Positions 13,780-23,989 of a stretch of DNA of 64,000 nt are shown here, in pieces. The stretch is from the NCBI GenBank assembly GCA_007570785.1, contig ML664161.1, forward strand, positions 8,254,352-8,318,351, read 5' to 3'. A model generated the notes under the pieces. The model ran no database searches, was not told the origin of the DNA, and worked only from the letters and a program-made list of their open reading frames with translations. The translations under genes were made by a program, and so were the position numbers. The stretch comes from Antilocapra americana. Lineage: Eukaryota; Chordata; Mammalia; Artiodactyla; Antilocapridae. How positions within the stretch are numbered: the first letter of the stretch is position 1; every line of letters starts with the position of its first letter.

Positions 13780-13985
13780 TTTGGGCTTGACATTTGGCCC
13801 AGCATTAATTTGGGCAAAGTCATTTAATCTTTCTCAGCTTTAATTTAATCTTTTGTAAGTCAAGATCATAATATAGACCTTGTCAGGTTGTTATGAGAAT
13901 TAAATAAGACCACGTAAAAGCACTTACTGATCTATAAACTACTCTACAAATTCTAATTATTATTGGCATTATTATCCAATACTTG
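13780..13985 (+). repeat. MIR-like remnant
   Basis: It reads in MIR order: 'gggcaaagtcatttaatctt', 'tcagctttaatttaatcttt', 'caggttgttatgagaattaa' and 'gcacttac'. It is moderately conserved for this family. Confidence 0.65.
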
Positions 13986-14147
13986 TTACCTTGATAATAT
14001 CTGCACTAGAGAACCTGCCTCAGAATGGGGAGATCTGCTAGCACGTAGCATCTGTAGCAAAGAAGCCTCCTCTCTGCGTGAACTGCCCCTTACTCAGGCG
14101 TGTGAACTGTCAGGGGTGAGGAGTAAGGGTCCCCTAGGGCTGCTTTG

Positions 14148-14350
14148 GGGTTTACCAGGTGGCTCAGTGGTAAAGCATCCGCCTGTCAACCAGGAGACAC
14201 TGGTTCAATCCCTGGGTTGGGAAGATCCCCTGGAGTAGGAAATGGAAACCCACTCCACTATTTTTGTCTGGAAAATTCCATGGAAGAAGAGCCTGGTGGG
14301 CTATACAGTCCATGGGGTCTCAAAGAGGCAGACACCAGACTGAGCAGCGC
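14148..14350 (+). mobile_element. Bov-tA-type SINE
   Basis: Head 'ttaccaggtggctcagtggt', B-box region 'ggttcaatccctgggttggg', core 'cccactccactatttttgtc' and tail 'catggggtctcaaagaggca' are visible. Confidence 0.92.
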
Positions 14351-14466
14351 TGGGACGTCATACCACATGTACCCAGCGGAGGGCGCTGTCGGGCCGGGGC
14401 TGCTAATTGGGAAGCCATCGCTGCTCTTCCCTGTCTGGCAGCCTGAGCATATGAGCCCTCCGGAAA

Positions 14467-14482
14467 GCCTCCACAAACATAG

Positions 14483-14526
<44 letters not shown>

Positions 14527-14533
14527 ACACCAG

Positions 14534-14565
<32 letters not shown>

Positions 14566-14719
14566 ACACGAGACACACACACACACACACAGAGACACGA
14601 GACACACACACACACACACACACAGACACCAGACACACACACACACACAGAGACACCAGACACACACACATACCAGTCCCCCGAGACTCCTACCCAGCCT
14701 CCACACACATAGGCATGCA

Positions 14720-14810
<91 letters not shown>

Positions 14811-14834
14811 AGTCCCCCTAGACTCCTACCCAGC
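14467..14834 (+). repeat. Tandemly duplicated compound CA microsatellite
   Basis: The array contains long (CA)n tracts interrupted by AGACACCAGACAC and AGACACGAGACAC spacers. The whole locus is duplicated: unit 1 (14467-14696) and unit 2 (14697-14834) both start GCCTCCACAnACATAGGCA and end CCAGTCCCCnnAGACTCC followed by TACCCA. Unit lengths differ (about 230 and 138 bp) through different (CA)n lengths. The open frames across it encode only Cys-Val or His-Thr repeats and are not genes. Bases 14835-14960 beyond it are unassigned. Confidence 0.95.
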
Positions 14835-14961
14835 ACTGTGAGCCCCACACTCGTCAGCTAGCATTCTGAACTAGAATTCTTAGAGGGTGTGTTTTCTTAT
14901 ACTTTGAGGGTCCATCAGGAGTTTTCCAGGGCATTCACTCTCAACCACACTGGATAAGGGA

Positions 14962-16622
14962 GTTGTGCTTGTCAATAATGGACAGAAATGGTATGGACCT
15001 AACAGAAGCAGAAGATATTAAGAAGAGGTGGCAAGAATACACAGAAGAACTGTACAAAAAAGATATTCATGACCCAGATAATCACGATGGTGTGATCACT
15101 CACCTAGAACCAGACATCCTGGAATGTGAAGTCAAGTGGGCCTTAGAAAGCATCACTATGAACAAAGCTAGTGGAGGTGATGGAATTCCAGTTGAGATAT
15201 TTCAAATCCTAAAAGATGATGCTGTGAAAGTGCTGCACTCAATATGCCAGCAAATTTGGAAAACTCAGCAGTGGCCACAGGACTGGAAAAGGTCAGTTTT
15301 CATTCCAACCCCAAAGAAAGGCAATGCCAAAGAATGCTCAAACTACAGCATAATTGCACTCATCTCACACGCTAGTAAAGTAATGCTCAAAGTTCTCCAA
15401 GCCAGGCTTCAGCAATACGTGAACCGTGAACTTCCATATGTTCAAGCTGGTTTTAGAAAAGGCAGAGGAACCAGAGATCAAATTGCCAACATCCGCTGGA
15501 TCATCAAAAAAGCAGTTCCAAAAAAACATTTACTTCTGCTTTATTGACTATGCCAAAGCCTTTGACTGTGTGGATCATAATAAACTGTGGAAAATTCTGA
15601 AAGAGATGGGAATACCAGACCACCTGACCAGCCTCTTGAGAAACCTGCATGCAGGTCAGGAAGCAACAGTTAGAATTGGACATGGAACAACAGACTGGTT
15701 CCAAATAGGACAGAAGTACGTCAAGACTGTATATTGTCACCCTGCTTATTTGACTTATATGCAGAGTACATCATGAGAAACGCTGGGCTGGAGGAAGCAC
15801 AAGCTGGAATCAAGATTGCCGGGAGAAATATCAATAATCTCAAATATGTAGATGACATCACCCTTATGGCAGAAAGTGAAGAAGAACTAAAGAGCCTCTT
15901 GATGAAAGTGAAAGAGGAGAGTGAAAAAGTTGGCTTAAAGCTCAAGATTCAGAAAACTAAGATCATGGCATCTGGTCTCATCACTTCATGGTAAATAGAT
16001 GGGGAAACAGTGGAAACAGTGACTGACTTTATTTTTCTGGGCTCCAAAACCACTGCAGATGGTGACTGCAGCCATGAAATTAAAAAACGCTTACTCCTTG
16101 GAAGGAAAGTTATGACCAACCTAGAGAGCATATTGAAAAGCAGAGACATTATTTTGCCCCAACAAAGGTCTATCTAGTCAAGGGTATGGTTTTTCCAGTG
16201 CTCATGTATGGAGGTGAGAGTTGGACTATAAAGAAAGCTGAGCACCGAAGAACTGATGCTTTTGCACTGTGTTGTTGAAGAAGGCTCTTGAGAGTCCCAT
16301 GGACTGCAAGGAGATCCAACCAGTCCATCCTAAAGGAGATTAGTCCTGGGTGTTCATTGGAAGGACTGATATTGAAGCTGAAACTCGAATACTTTGGCCA
16401 CCGGATGTGAAGAGCTGACTCGTTGGAAAAGACCCTGATGCTGGGAAAGATTGAGGGCAGGAGGAGAAGGGGACGACAGAGGATGAGATGGCTGGATGGC
16501 ATCACCAACTCAATGGACATGGGTTTGGGTGGACTCCAGGAGTTGGTGATGGACAGGGAGGCCTGGCATTCTGCGGTTCATGGGGTCACAAAGAGTCGGA
16601 CACGACTGAGCTACTGAACTGA
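14962..16622 (+). mobile_element. BovB (RTE) LINE, 5'-truncated, frame-broken
   Basis: Plus-strand reverse-transcriptase fragments appear in consecutive pieces. Bases 14963-15547 encode MDRNGMDLTEAEDIKK and the KASGGDGIP finger region. A frame change near 15500 is followed by DYAKAFDCVDHNK, and after another shift near 15730 comes NAGLEEAQAGIKIA. The catalytic box reads YVDD instead of YADD (near 15846). A stop interrupts the frame after 'SGLITSW' at about 15993. The 3' end is complete at 16597-16622 (GACTGAGCTACTGAACTGAA). It cannot encode an active protein as it stands. Confidence 0.94.
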
Positions 16623-16828
16623 ACTGTGTTCATTCTCAGTCATGTTTGACCCTTTGCGACCCTTTGGGCTGTAGCCCACCAGGCTCCTATGACCATGGAA
16701 TTTCCTAGGCAAGAATACTGGAATTCCTCCTCCAGGGGATCTTCCTGACTGAGGAATTGAACCTGAGTCTCCTGTGTTTTCTGCACTACAGGCAGATTGT
16801 TTACCTACTGAGCCATCAGGGAAGCCAA
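16623..16828 (-). mobile_element. Bov-tA-type SINE, tail-to-tail with a BovB
   Basis: It begins directly after the BovB 3' end with 'gtgttcattctcagtcatgt' and reads in reverse through 'caggctcctatgaccatgg' and 'ttgaacctgagtctcctg' to the head 'gagccatcagggaagcc'. Bases 16829-17480 beyond it show nothing recognised. Confidence 0.9.
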
Positions 16829-17479
16829 GATATGTGAGTTGGCTACTACTTACTAGGAAGGTGAGGAAGAGGAAGAGAAAACTTCAGATGAATTTAATAA
16901 ATGAGATACTAAAAATGAGATATTGATGGATGTAAATATTATCTCCCTTTTTGATGTTAAACATTCCCATATTCTGAAAATCAAATTCAGAACAACAGAT
17001 TATAGTATTAACCCATTTCTATCGAAATATGAGGAAGAAGAGTGGGCAAGGAAAAGATACACACTGAGGGGTTAAGGGTGGTGAGTGTTTTCTGGCAAAG
17101 GGAAGGAGACCATAAGGGGAATTTTGACCTTTTACTCTATATGAGTCCTTAGAGTTTGAATTGTTTTCAACAAATGTACTCTGTGTTTTTATGGTGACCG
17201 CAACCCCTTGGTTTATTAGGACATTGTCTTGATAATTTAAAACCACTTAAGTTTTGGAAAATGACCTTTTCTAAGCCTGTGATTAGGAACTTTTTAAACA
17301 CTATGAAATAGAGCAAAATAGACAAGAGTATATGAAAACTTCTAAGTCCAACTTAGATAATGACTTTAGAAAATCATTGAATTTATTACCCAAGCTGAAA
17401 AACAGAACATTACCACATTCCAGAAGTCCTCAACTATATTCCCATGGAAGTCCTTCCCTTCCTAGGAGAGAAACTTTAT

Positions 17480-18340
17480 ATAGAATTTTGTGCTCATCAT
17501 GCTCGGATGATGTTTTCCTGAACAAACAAGTTTACTTTGGGCTTATTTTTCATTTGTGTCAATGGAACCATAGAGTAGATAAGACTGGCTTCTTTTATTC
17601 AACATCATATCTTTGGGATTTATCTTATATATATTGTAACGCATTATTTTCCTTAAACGAGCACCCACAAACCTATTTATTCATTCTACTGTTGATGGAT
17701 GTTTGGGTTGTTTGCTATAACACACAGGTCTGTCCTACACAGTTGTGTCTATGTTTCCTGATGTACACATGTGGGAGTTTCGCAGGGTTCTGTACACAAG
17801 AGTGGCGTCCCTGGTGTTTCTTAGTATTTCCAGCACTTGGACAGTCCAGTTTTTTATTTTTGCCAATTAGTATTTGGAAAACCTGTTCTTTTCCTCATTA
17901 CTATATTAATGAGGATGAACATCTTTCATATATTATGGGACTCAGGCATGTCCTTTTTGAGGGTGCTCCTGTACAACTCCTCTGCCCATTTTTCTTTGGA
18001 TATTGTCTTTGCTTGTTGATTTAGTTCTTTACAAGTTTTGAATGGGCTACCCTGGTGGCTCAGAAAGTGAATCTGCCTGAAATGCAGGAGACCTGGGTTC
18101 GATCCCTGGGCTGGGAAGATCCCCTGGAGGAGGGCAAGGCAACCCACTCCAGTATTCTTGCCCAGACAGTCCTATGGACAGAGGAGCCTGGAGAGCTATA
18201 GTATTACGTGTGTTGCAAATACTCTTTTTTCAGTTTGCGGTTCATCTTTTTATTTTATTTATATAGCACATCTTGATGAATAAAGTTCTGAATTTTAATG
18301 CCGTTAGATGTATCTATCATTTCCTTTGTGATTTTGCTTT
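17480..18340 (-). repeat. Old L1 fragment, antisense
   Basis: The + strand carries the reverse-oriented old-L1 3' pattern: 'ttctactgttgatggatgtt', 'ttaatgaggatgaacatctt', 'ttgtctttgcttgttgattt', then, after the nested SINE at 18045-18203, 'gtttgcggttcatcttttta'. An apparent 230-codon + strand ORF at 17332-18024 lies on its antisense strand and is not a gene. Confidence 0.65.
18045..18203 (+). mobile_element. Bov-tA-type SINE (3' truncated) nested in old L1
   Basis: It shows 'gctaccctggtggctcagaa', 'ggttcgatccctgggctggg' and 'ggacagaggagcctggagag', then breaks off before the usual terminal block. Confidence 0.9.
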
Positions 18341-18364
18341 TTAAAATGTCTTATTTAAGAAACT

Positions 18365-19080
18365 GTTAATTCTCCTGGGATAAACAGAATAATGACGCCT
18401 AGAGATGACTATGTCCTAATACCCAAAGTTGGTATGTTATGTTACATGGTAAAGGGGAATTAAGGCTGCAGATGGAATTAACAGATGGTGCTAATCAGCT
18501 GACCATAAAAATAAGGACATTATCCTAGATTATCTAGGTGTTCAATATAATCACAAGAGTCTTTAAAAGTAAAGGGAATTCAGAGAGAGATGTGGCTACA
18601 GAAAAATGGGTTGATACTTTGAGGACTTTCAGAAAGATGGAACCTTGCTGCCTTCAAAGACAGAAGAAAGAGACCATGAACCAAGGAATGAGGGCGGCCA
18701 CTCAAAGCTGGAAGAGGCAAGGAAATGAATTCTCTTTGTGCTAAATTGCTTCCGTGTGTCCTACTCTTTGTGCCCCATAAACTGTAGCCCACCAGGCTCC
18801 TCTGTCCATGAGATTCTCCAGGCAAGAATACTGGAGTGGGTTGCAACCCAGGGATCAAACCCACTATCTCTTACATCTCTTGCATTGGCAGGCAGGTTCT
18901 TTACAATAGCTCCATATGGGAGGCTTCTAGAAGGAACACACCCATGCTGACATCTTGATTTTAGCCCAGTGAGATCCATGTTGGACTTCTAACCTACGTA
19001 ACTTTTAGATAGTAATTTCGTGCTGTTTCAAGTCACTAAGTTTGTGGTCATTTGCTACAGCAGTAATAGATAACGAATAC
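18365..19080 (+). repeat. Old mammalian LTR-like repeat (probably MaLR/MLT1 type)
   Basis: Typical wording of this repeat group is present: 'gattatctaggtgttcaata', 'accatgaaccaaggaatgag', 'ttgattttagcccagtgaga', 'tttcaagtcactaagtttgt' and 'gctacagcagtaatagataa'. It is split by the SINE at 18742-18930. The exact subfamily is uncertain. Confidence 0.55.
18742..18930 (-). mobile_element. Bov-tA-type SINE nested in the LTR-like repeat
   Basis: The reverse element includes 'gtagcccaccaggctcctct', 'caggcaagaatactggagtg' and 'ttgcattggcaggcaggttc'. An internal part around the B box is shortened. Confidence 0.88.
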
Positions 19081-19124
19081 ACCAACTCTGCCCTATTTAA
19101 GCCTATGTGTTTTAACTAATTCAC

Positions 19125-19246
19125 TTATTTATTTTTGGCTGCACCATGCGGCATGTGGGGTCCTAGTTCTCTGACTAGGGATCAAGCCCGTACCCCCTGC
19201 ATTGGAAGTGCAAGGTCTTACCACTGGACCACCAGGGAAGTCCTTA
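19125..19246 (-). mobile_element. CHR-type tRNA-derived SINE (short form)
   Basis: The + strand reads 'tttttggctgcaccatgcgg', 'ggatcaagcccgtaccccct' and ends 'ctggaccaccagggaagtcc', the reverse of the CHR head. Confidence 0.87.
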
Positions 19247-19289
19247 GTGGGCTACTCGGTACATTCTAACTGCTTATGTTCCCTGTGCC

Positions 19290-19480
19290 TCCAGTTCAGG
19301 AGTTCTCAGCTTGTCTGCACAGGAGCATCATCTAGGAAGCTTTCAAAAGATAATGGCGCCAAAACAAAAACAGAAAGCAAAAAAACCTTGATACCTGGGC
19401 CGTAAACCAGACCAATTAATCACAATTTCTGGAAGTAGGAAACCAGGCATTATTAGTATTTTCTCCTAATATCACTCCAT
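19290..19480 (+). repeat. MER5-like DNA transposon remnant
   Basis: It has the loose MER5 layout: 'ggagttctcagcttgtctgc', 'gagcatcatctaggaagctt' and 'ttctggaagtaggaaaccag'. Bases 19481-19810 beyond it, including a G-rich run at 19510-19531, are unassigned. Confidence 0.45.
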
Positions 19481-19826
19481 TCTTTTATCAATTAACCCAA
19501 CTATTTTTGCGGGGGGGCGGGGGCGGGGAGGAGGATCTATTTGAAAGTAAACTGCAGACATGAATAAACTTCCCCCTAAATGACAGTTCCACTTATCTGA
19601 ACTCAAACCCATTTGCGTTCAGAATTGTTCGGTGGTGACAGTGAAAACATCTGATTAACTGAGTGGAGATAGGAAGACTCCTATCAGAGTGATGGAAATA
19701 TTCTATATCTTGTTCTGGGTGGTGGTAACATAAATGTAAACATATGTGAATATTCAATAAGCTATACACTGAAGTTTTGTGCCATTGATAATATATAATG
19801 CATTAATTACAAAAGAATAGTCCACG

Positions 19827-20266
19827 CATTTGAAGCAACTCTACTCAGATGGACGAAACTGGAGCCCATTATCCAGAGTGAAGTAAGCCAGAAGCAAAAA
19901 CAACAATACAGTATATTAACGCATATATATGGAATTTAGAAAGACGGTAACGAGAACTCAACATGCAAGACAGCAAAAGGAACGCAGATGTATAGAATAG
20001 ACTCGTGGACTTGGAGGATGAGGGTAAGGGTGGGATGATATGGGAGAAGGGCATTGAAGCATGTTAATTGTCATGTGTCTAATCAATCGCCAGCCCAGGA
20101 TTGATGCTCGGGGCTGGTACAGCGAGATTTCCCGGGGGGGAGGGAGGAGGGAGGGNNNNNNNNNNNNNNNNNNNNNNNNNNNNNNNNNNNNNNNNNNNNN
20201 NNNNNNNNNNNNNNNNNNNNNNNNNNNNNNNNNNNNNNNNNNNNNNNNNNNNNNNAAAAAAAAAAA
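19827..20266 (+). mobile_element. Ruminant L1 3' end with exact 16-bp target-site duplication
   Basis: The element is bounded by AAAAGAATAGTCCACG at 19811-19826 and again at 20267-20282. It starts 5'-truncated at 'catttgaagcaactctactc', includes 'ccagcccaggattgatgctc' and a purine-rich G tract, and ends in poly(A). The assembly gap 20156-20255 replaces the last part of its 3' UTR. The exact duplication indicates a recent insertion. Confidence 0.95.
20156..20255. other. Assembly gap, exactly 100 N
   Basis: One hundred N lie directly after the G-rich tract of the L1 3' UTR and immediately before its poly(A). A round 100 N usually marks a gap of unknown size. Judged from the sibling at 6195-6690, the missing sequence is probably about 100 bases of ordinary L1 3' UTR. 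Confidence 0.97.
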
Positions 20267-20282
20267 AAAAGAATAGTCCACG

Positions 20283-20602
20283 AAAAACAAAAAAAGAGCC
20301 ACTAGCCAATCCTAAGGCAGTCAGGGTTGAGACCCATGGGATTTGCTCTTTACTGGGGTAGCCTTTCAACTCCAGACACTTATCTTGAGCCTGCCTTTAA
20401 GCACCAAGAGCCACTCCCTCCGTGTAGTTTTCCACATATCACCCTTGCTGACTGCCTCTCAGCACCAGTTCATCAGTATCCATCCCCAGGTTTCTGGTGT
20501 TTGGTGGAAAGGATGCCTGCCTCCCCCGCCGTCCGTGAGGTGGGGGGCAGCGGCACGGTGTGACCGTGTTTTGTGTCTCCCTACTGCGCCGTGCAGTGGG
20601 CT
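20283..20602. other. Intron sequence without a recognised feature
   Basis: Moderately GC-rich intron with a CpG-containing stretch near 20525-20590. I see no exon, RNA gene or repeat that I can name. Confidence 0.55.
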
Positions 20603-20826
20603 GATGTGTGCGTGCTAAGCCCTTCGGTCGTGTCCGACCCTTTGTGGCCCAGTGCGTAGTAGCCCGCCAGGCTCCTCTGTCCGTGGGATTCCCCAGGTAA
20701 GAGTACTGGAGTGGGTTGCCATGCCCTCCTCCAGGGGATCTTCCGACCCAGGGATCAAACCAACGTCTCTTCCGTCTCCTGCACTGGCAGGCAGGTGCTT
20801 TGCCACTAGTGCTACCTGGGAAGCCC
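20603..20826 (-). mobile_element. Bov-tA-type SINE
   Basis: Complete reverse-oriented element: 'gtgcgtgctaagcccttcgg', 'ccaggctcctctgtccgtgg', 'gggttgccatgccctcctcc' and the head 'gtgctacctgggaagccc'. It is CpG-rich, which suggests a relatively young copy. Confidence 0.94.
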
Positions 20827-22035
20827 ATGCAGTGAATTAGGGAAACCAAAAATACAGAAAAAAGGATCATTTCATTTAGTTAACAGGATAGACTTAAATT
20901 CCACTTAAGGAGAGCCTTGTTTTATTTAGGAAAGAAAATAATTGTTAGTTCAGTTATGTGCCAATAAGATGAATCAGAAAACTGGACTTGGTCACAGATT
21001 TTAGAACCAACAGGGCCACCGGGGGTGAGATATAATCAAAGCTATACATAAAAAAGACCTCAGTGTGAGAAACCAAGTATTTCCTCATGAAGAAAAAATG
21101 CTAAACCATTTAGTCATTTTTCTTATGATAGATTATTCAGTAATTCTGGCGTAAGTCTGCCATGTTAGAAAATTTAATCACAGGTTACTTTAACTTCTTT
21201 TAAGCTCTTAATGACTTAACACCTGTAAAATATCCTCAACCTCATTTCTCAGGTTCCTCTTTGAGAATTTTAAACATTGTTCTCTGTGTTATGAACTTAA
21301 ACAGGCCAAATGTCTGAGAGCAGCAACAACAAGCCTGTTTTTCCCAGAGTTCCCCCAGAGGTGAAAAGAACAAAAGTATACATGGATTTTTCCAGGGGGA
21401 AATCTGTTCTGCCCTTGGGGAAGAAGAAAAAGAAATCCAGCCCCTAAAGACTAGCAAGTGAGACCTCTTCATACTCCCAAGGTCACATCTTCAGTTTCAA
21501 GAAAGTAGATAATAACTGTATGCAAAAAGGATCAATTATTGCTAGTCTAAATAAATTGTAGCCTTTGAGAGTTTAAAGACCTTTCTAGAAAGTAAGTCAA
21601 AAACTCTACAGATTTATTTAGCTCAGATACTGAAAACTACTTTGCATTTATACTTGATGTAAAAGTAAAGCAGGTTGAAAGTAGAAAAGACTTTTAAAAG
21701 GAAAATATTTACATCTGTCAAGTTTTACTTCAGGAATGCTGAAATCTCCCTGAAGAGATCAACTGACTTTTATCTGGCTCTGTTCGTTTGTTTTCCATTT
21801 CAGCAAGCATCAATATTTTCCCTTTCCTTATTGTCACTGTCAGTTTTAATATAAAAATATTCTGAGATTAGCTTCTAAAAAGGCAAAGACAAGACTAGCT
21901 CGGGGAAATAAGAGAAAACTTGTTTATTAGGGGAGATAGGGGAAGAAATGAATCTTTAAAGAGCTCTGATCCCTATTGGGCAAAAGATTGAAGACGCAAG
22001 ATATTCCTTTTAAATGCCCAGTAAGTATTAAAAGA

Positions 22036-22036
<1 letters not shown>
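20827..22036. other. PLD1 intron sequence without a recognised feature
   Basis: AT-rich unique sequence; I found no interspersed repeat, exon or structural RNA. A possible conserved non-coding role cannot be judged without alignment. Confidence 0.55.

Positions 22037-22064
<28 letters not shown>
22037..22064 (+). repeat. (TG)14 microsatellite
   Basis: Perfect TG dinucleotide tract. Bases 22065-22710 to its right are unique intron with nothing I recognise. Confidence 0.97.
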
Positions 22065-22067
<3 letters not shown>

Positions 22068-22722
22068 CACTACACTGTGATCCACATATTTTCTGGCTTC
22101 AGAACTGCCTTTCTTTCTTTTCAAATCATGTTCCAGAGAAGACAGTCTCATTACTCCTAGGTATGAGATTTTTCTTTCTTTTCTCAGTGGAGGATAGAAA
22201 TGGAAGAGGCATATTTACTGTCAAATTTTTTCAGAACACTCCATGACAGTTAGTTTCTTAAAGAATAGATATCTTATAGCTGAGAAACTACATTTTATTT
22301 AAAACAGAGGAGTGGAATGCCCAACAGTGGGACACAGCCTATCTCTTAAGTAACATCCCCTCACCCTTGTCATTTCATTTATCTGGCTGGTTATTAGTAC
22401 TCATTTTCTCATTTTGACCTTTCAATGTTCATGTGACATGATATTAAGAGGTAAACCAACTCCACGACGGGAAAATGAAGCTTTCCAGGTGTACCAAAGA
22501 ATGGAGCTACAAACCCACCCTTCTCAGCAGGCTGATCTAATCTGGGTAGAAGTACAGCCAGTAACTCCCCTGAATCTGTCCATAGGGTGAGGGCTGCAGG
22601 AAAAGAGGCAGCTCTTAGTCTAGGGCTACACTGTATTATTACTACACAAGCTGGTCTACGCTGTACCCAGATTAATAACATTCAAAATACTAACTCCAGG
22701 GCAAAAGGGTAAGCATAGACGT

Positions 22723-22941
22723 TGTTGTTGCTGTTGGACAGTGGCTCAGTTGCATCTAACTCTTCTGTGACCCCATGGACTGTAGCTCGGCAGGCTCCTC
22801 TGTCTGTGGGATTTCCCAGGCGAGAATGCTGGAGTGGGTTGCCATTTCCTTCTCCAAGGGATCTTCCCGATCCAGGGATCAAACCCACATCTCCTGCATT
22901 GGCAGGCCAGTTGTTTACCACTGAGCCACCAGGGAAGCTCC
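22723..22941 (-). mobile_element. Bov-tA-type SINE with target-site duplication
   Basis: The reverse element starts 'tgttgttgctgttggacagt' and ends at the head 'gagccaccagggaagctcc'. It is flanked by AAGCATAGACGT (22711-22722) and AAGCATAGATGT (22942-22953), an 11/12 duplication that fixes its borders. Confidence 0.95.
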
Positions 22942-23432
22942 AAGCATAGATGTAGTGATATTTTAACATCCTTCTGATCCTGACTCTTGTAAAAATCTTG
23001 GATCTGAGATAATGGTTAGGTGGATGTGGTGGGAGTACATACAAAGTACTACCAGGCTACCAAGTACTCATTTATGACACACTTCCCTCCCCAAACCTCT
23101 CCCTTCCAGTCCCTGAAATCTAGGTACTTGTGTTCAAAAGTTTCAAAAAGGGAATAATAAAGAATTAATGAGCACAGACTGATTACTGCACTGCTGGGTT
23201 AGACTGCTGTCTCTGGACACTGTAATTTGCACAATGGCCATTTAATTGTTCTGTGCCTCTGTTACTTCATAGATAAAAACAGGGATTAGAAAGGACATAA
23301 GCAAAAAAGATTGCTTCAGAAATGTTATAGATACCGATACTCTCAATTGCAAAGGAAGCTTCCAAAGAATGAAAGGAATGATTTTTGCATGAGATAAGTC
23401 AGCTGACAGGGAATACGATTAGAGACCAATTA

Positions 23433-23591
<159 letters not shown>

Positions 23592-23989
23592 TCACTAAAA
23601 TTAATATGACCAAGCTCAATAGAGGCATCTTAGATGTTACTGTCTTTCAAAACAAATATACCACTTCAACAGGTTAAGAATAGACGGTATAACATATATA
23701 TGTATGTGTCTGTACATCATTTTAGAATGCAACCAGGATCTAGTTTTACTTTCTGAAGAGTTTTATATTGCTAATATAAATGGAGATATAATTTCAAAAT
23801 ATCTTACTGAAGTGATTTCGATGAATCCCCATTGCTAGGTGATCCCAAAATAAACTCAAATGTGAACATTTTATTTTAAAGATTTATTGAGTAACTACTG
23901 AAGAGTGATAATTGAAGTATAGTCACAGGGGGACAATCTAAGATTTGCATCTGTCTGGGTTGACACCTGCTGCTATTTATTCTGTAAGT

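Noticed and set aside
14481..14809. CRISPR-like regular repeat array
   Set aside because: The units are dinucleotide CA tracts with irregular spacers in a mammalian intron; there are no unique spacers and no cas genes.
14145..14861. A 238-codon plus-strand ORF and overlapping 134-161-codon minus-strand ORFs
   Set aside because: They run through the SINE and the CA array and encode only His-Thr or Cys-Val repeats. Dinucleotide repeats stay open by chance.
17332..18024. 230-codon plus-strand ORF with hydrophobic stretches
   Set aside because: It lies mostly on the antisense strand of an old L1 fragment, has no domain I recognise and no splice or promoter context. The hydrophobic look comes from T-rich sequence.
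20525..20600. CpG-containing patch as a possible promoter
   Set aside because: It is short, lies beside a CpG-rich young SINE, and has no transcript or start-site evidence.
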